Positions 5,675 through 7,128 of a DNA stretch of 7,128 nt are shown here, in pieces; the first letter of the stretch is position 1; each line of letters opens with the position of its first letter. A model generated the notes under the pieces. That model worked only from the letters and a program-made list of their open reading frames with translations. It did not search any database and was not told the DNA's origin. The stretch lies in NCBI GenBank assembly GCA_038326165.1, contig JBBQJT010000091.1, positions 1-7,128 on the forward strand, read 5' to 3'. The translations under genes were made by a program, and so were the position numbers. The stretch comes from JAEUUM01 sp038326165 (lineage in GTDB: Bacteria; Bacteroidota; Bacteroidia; Chitinophagales; Saprospiraceae).

Positions 5675-7036
5675 ATGAGTCGGACTATGAAAAACAAAAA
5701 ACTCGAGATTCTGATTATTGCCTTCATTTCGTTAAAACTTTTTGTATTTCAGTGGGTGAATCCCGAACCGACCCTGACACTAACAGGGCAAGACAATTCA
5801 AGGACTTATGGATTGTTAAACTACACAAATAATGTTGGGAATCCTGGTGTTGGCAGTGTTGATATTTATGGACACAAACTATTTGTCAACACAGGTGATG
5901 CCAACTTCTACATGGCGGATATAACTACAAGTAGCCCAAATCAATTACCAAATACTTCTTCAATTTTTACTCATAATTTTGGTAGCGGAACTTTTCTGCA
6001 ATACGCTGAATTGACAGGGATTTATAGAGACAAAGACGATCCTCCGAAGAGAATCACATCGAATATTCCCAACGATGTATCAATTGGAGTGAGTAACAGT
6101 ATCAACTCAACCGAATTATCAACCGTGGCCTTGAATCCTTTTACGAGCATGAAATTCACTCCTATCCGCAGAGTTGTGCCCAATAACAGTTTTTCAATGA
6201 TATTATCTGTTGCTCAAGATCAGTTTCACAAATTTGATTCTTTAAATGTGAATTACGATAATGTTGCTTTTAAAACCGATCAATTGGAAATTGGAAATAC
6301 CCCATTTTATACCATTACAGATATTGGAAATGGAAATATTAGAATCCTTAAAACCTCAAATTCTAATATTAGAGATTACCCCTACCACATCACACTATCT
6401 TTCAAAACCAATGCTCTTCCATTAGGTTATGTGGCAGGGGAATTCACAGCAATAGGCAACTTCAAGTCAAAGCCACAAAGGATTGAAGTATTCAATGATC
6501 CCAATACCCTTCGGGTTGTGAACAGCCATGATCCAAACAACAAAACCTTTATTCCCTCTTACTATAGTGATGGTGATGGAAATGTTAAGGTGTTGATTAA
6601 TTTTCAGAATGAGGGCGATGGACCAACATCGAATGTAGTCATTGTAGATGAATTGGATCAAGCTATACTCAATAATATGGTTCCAGCTGATATTATTGAA
6701 ATCCAAAATAGTTTAAAATTGACCGCTCCAGTTGTCAATAGCAGTCAGCCAAATTTTAGCTATCAAAATGGTAAGATCAAGGTCGAATTGTGTGGATTGG
6801 AGCTAAGAGGAAAGAATGAAAAAAAGCCTGATGGGTCAATCTATCCTGAATCAGAAACTATGGGCTCTTTATCTTACACCCTCCGCAAAAGTCTTTTAGA
6901 AAATATCCAACCATGCCATTCAGTAATCAATAGCGCTCAAATATTTTTTGATTGTAATCCTCCCATTGCTACGGATCTTGCTTACTTGACCCGAATAGAG
7001 CCTGTGGCTGTAATAAAATGGATATATAAATCGTAA
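5675..7036 (+). CDS. Secreted protein with DUF7619/DUF11-like beta-sandwich domain
   Basis: The protein has 453 residues. A hydrophobic N-terminus (about 11-28, ILIIAFISLKLFVFQW) acts as signal peptide or membrane anchor. There is no lipobox cysteine and no clear cleavage site. The middle (about 30-270) is beta-rich and I do not recognise it. The C-terminal domain (about 280-442) has the pattern of the DUF11-related domain of Bacteroidota surface proteins: HDPNNKTFIPSY, then VLINFQNEGDGPTSNVVIVD, and the closing INSAQIFFDCNPPIATD. Such domains are usually followed by a T9SS sorting domain, but here the protein stops 11 residues after the domain, so it may stay at the membrane or periplasm. 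ATG 5675 is the first start. ATG 5687 (MKNKKLE) gives a more typical signal peptide and may be the true one. The gene follows the TPR gene by 16 bp on the same strand, so it is probably in the sigma operon. Confidence 0.75.
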   Translation: MSRTMKNKKLEILIIAFISLKLFVFQWVNPEPTLTLTGQDNSRTYGLLNYTNNVGNPGVGSVDIYGHKLFVNTGDANFYMADITTSSPNQLPNTSSIFTHNFGSGTFLQYAELTGIYRDKDDPPKRITSNIPNDVSIGVSNSINSTELSTVALNPFTSMKFTPIRRVVPNNSFSMILSVAQDQFHKFDSLNVNYDNVAFKTDQLEIGNTPFYTITDIGNGNIRILKTSNSNIRDYPYHITLSFKTNALPLGYVAGEFTAIGNFKSKPQRIEVFNDPNTLRVVNSHDPNNKTFIPSYYSDGDGNVKVLINFQNEGDGPTSNVVIVDELDQAILNNMVPADIIEIQNSLKLTAPVVNSSQPNFSYQNGKIKVELCGLELRGKNEKKPDGSIYPESETMGSLSYTLRKSLLENIQPCHSVINSAQIFFDCNPPIATDLAYLTRIEPVAVIKWIYKS

Positions 7037-7059
7037 TCTAAAACAAAAATAGCCAAAAT

Positions 7060-7128
7060 TTACCGAAAGGGCAAGCCATCTGATAAATAGAAGCGACCTG
7101 AGGATAAGGTAATATTGGCGCCTTGGGT
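7060..7128 (-). CDS. Possible C-terminal end of a convergent gene (partial)
   Basis: On the reverse strand one frame is open from the right edge to TAA 7062-7060, giving 22 residues that end GRFYLSDGLPFR. It would converge on the secreted-protein gene with a 23-bp gap and no visible terminator between. The composition is protein-like but far too short to identify, and another reverse frame is also open here. Confidence 0.25.
   Translation of the reverse strand, partial: TQGANITLSSGRFYLSDGLPFR

Noticed and set aside
6467..6706. Reverse-strand open frame of 79 codons
   Set aside because: It lies within the DUF7619-like coding region and shows no protein-family signature.

Overview
The window looks like chromosomal DNA of a Bacteroidota member, most likely Saprospiraceae-like. 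This is inferred from AT-rich composition, a T9SS-type C-terminal sorting-domain relic, TAnnTTTG-type promoter motifs, a small ECF-like sigma factor followed by a membrane TPR protein, and a secreted protein with a domain of the DUF11/DUF7619 type. No rRNA, tRNA, CRISPR array or intact insertion sequence is visible.

Layout. (1) 1-1576, minus strand: the N-terminal 525 codons of a large secreted beta-strand-repeat protein whose C-terminus lies beyond the left edge. It contains 217-residue repeats that are about 96% identical at the DNA level over a 325-bp core. (2) 1577-2426: about 850 bp without an intact gene. It holds a 43-codon frame of doubtful reality and a decayed type IX secretion sorting domain with several in-frame stops. 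(3) 2427-3737, minus: a stand-alone CHASE2 sensor protein with four predicted membrane helices and no recognisable output domain. (4) 3738-4330: a divergent intergenic region. It carries a good Bacteroidota promoter for the CHASE2 gene, two copies of the palindrome AGCTTTT-N(1-2)-AAAAGCT (one in front of each divergent gene), and a 173-bp element built of nested and tandem inverted repeats. (5) 4331-7036, plus: a three-gene operon-like run of sigma-70/ECF-like factor, transmembrane TPR protein (candidate anti-sigma factor) and secreted DUF7619-like protein. The first two genes overlap by ATGA and the third follows after 16 bp. (6) 7060-7128, minus: possibly the last 22 codons of a convergent gene entering from the right.

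How the parts may work together (inference): the sigma factor and its co-translated membrane TPR partner form a plausible signalling pair. The divergent CHASE2 protein would sense outside the inner membrane, and the secreted protein would be an effector or surface partner. The shared palindromes and the TTG starts of both divergent genes suggest coordinated, low-level expression. No single protein family here is new. The most interesting features are the combination, the shared palindrome and the structured intergenic element.
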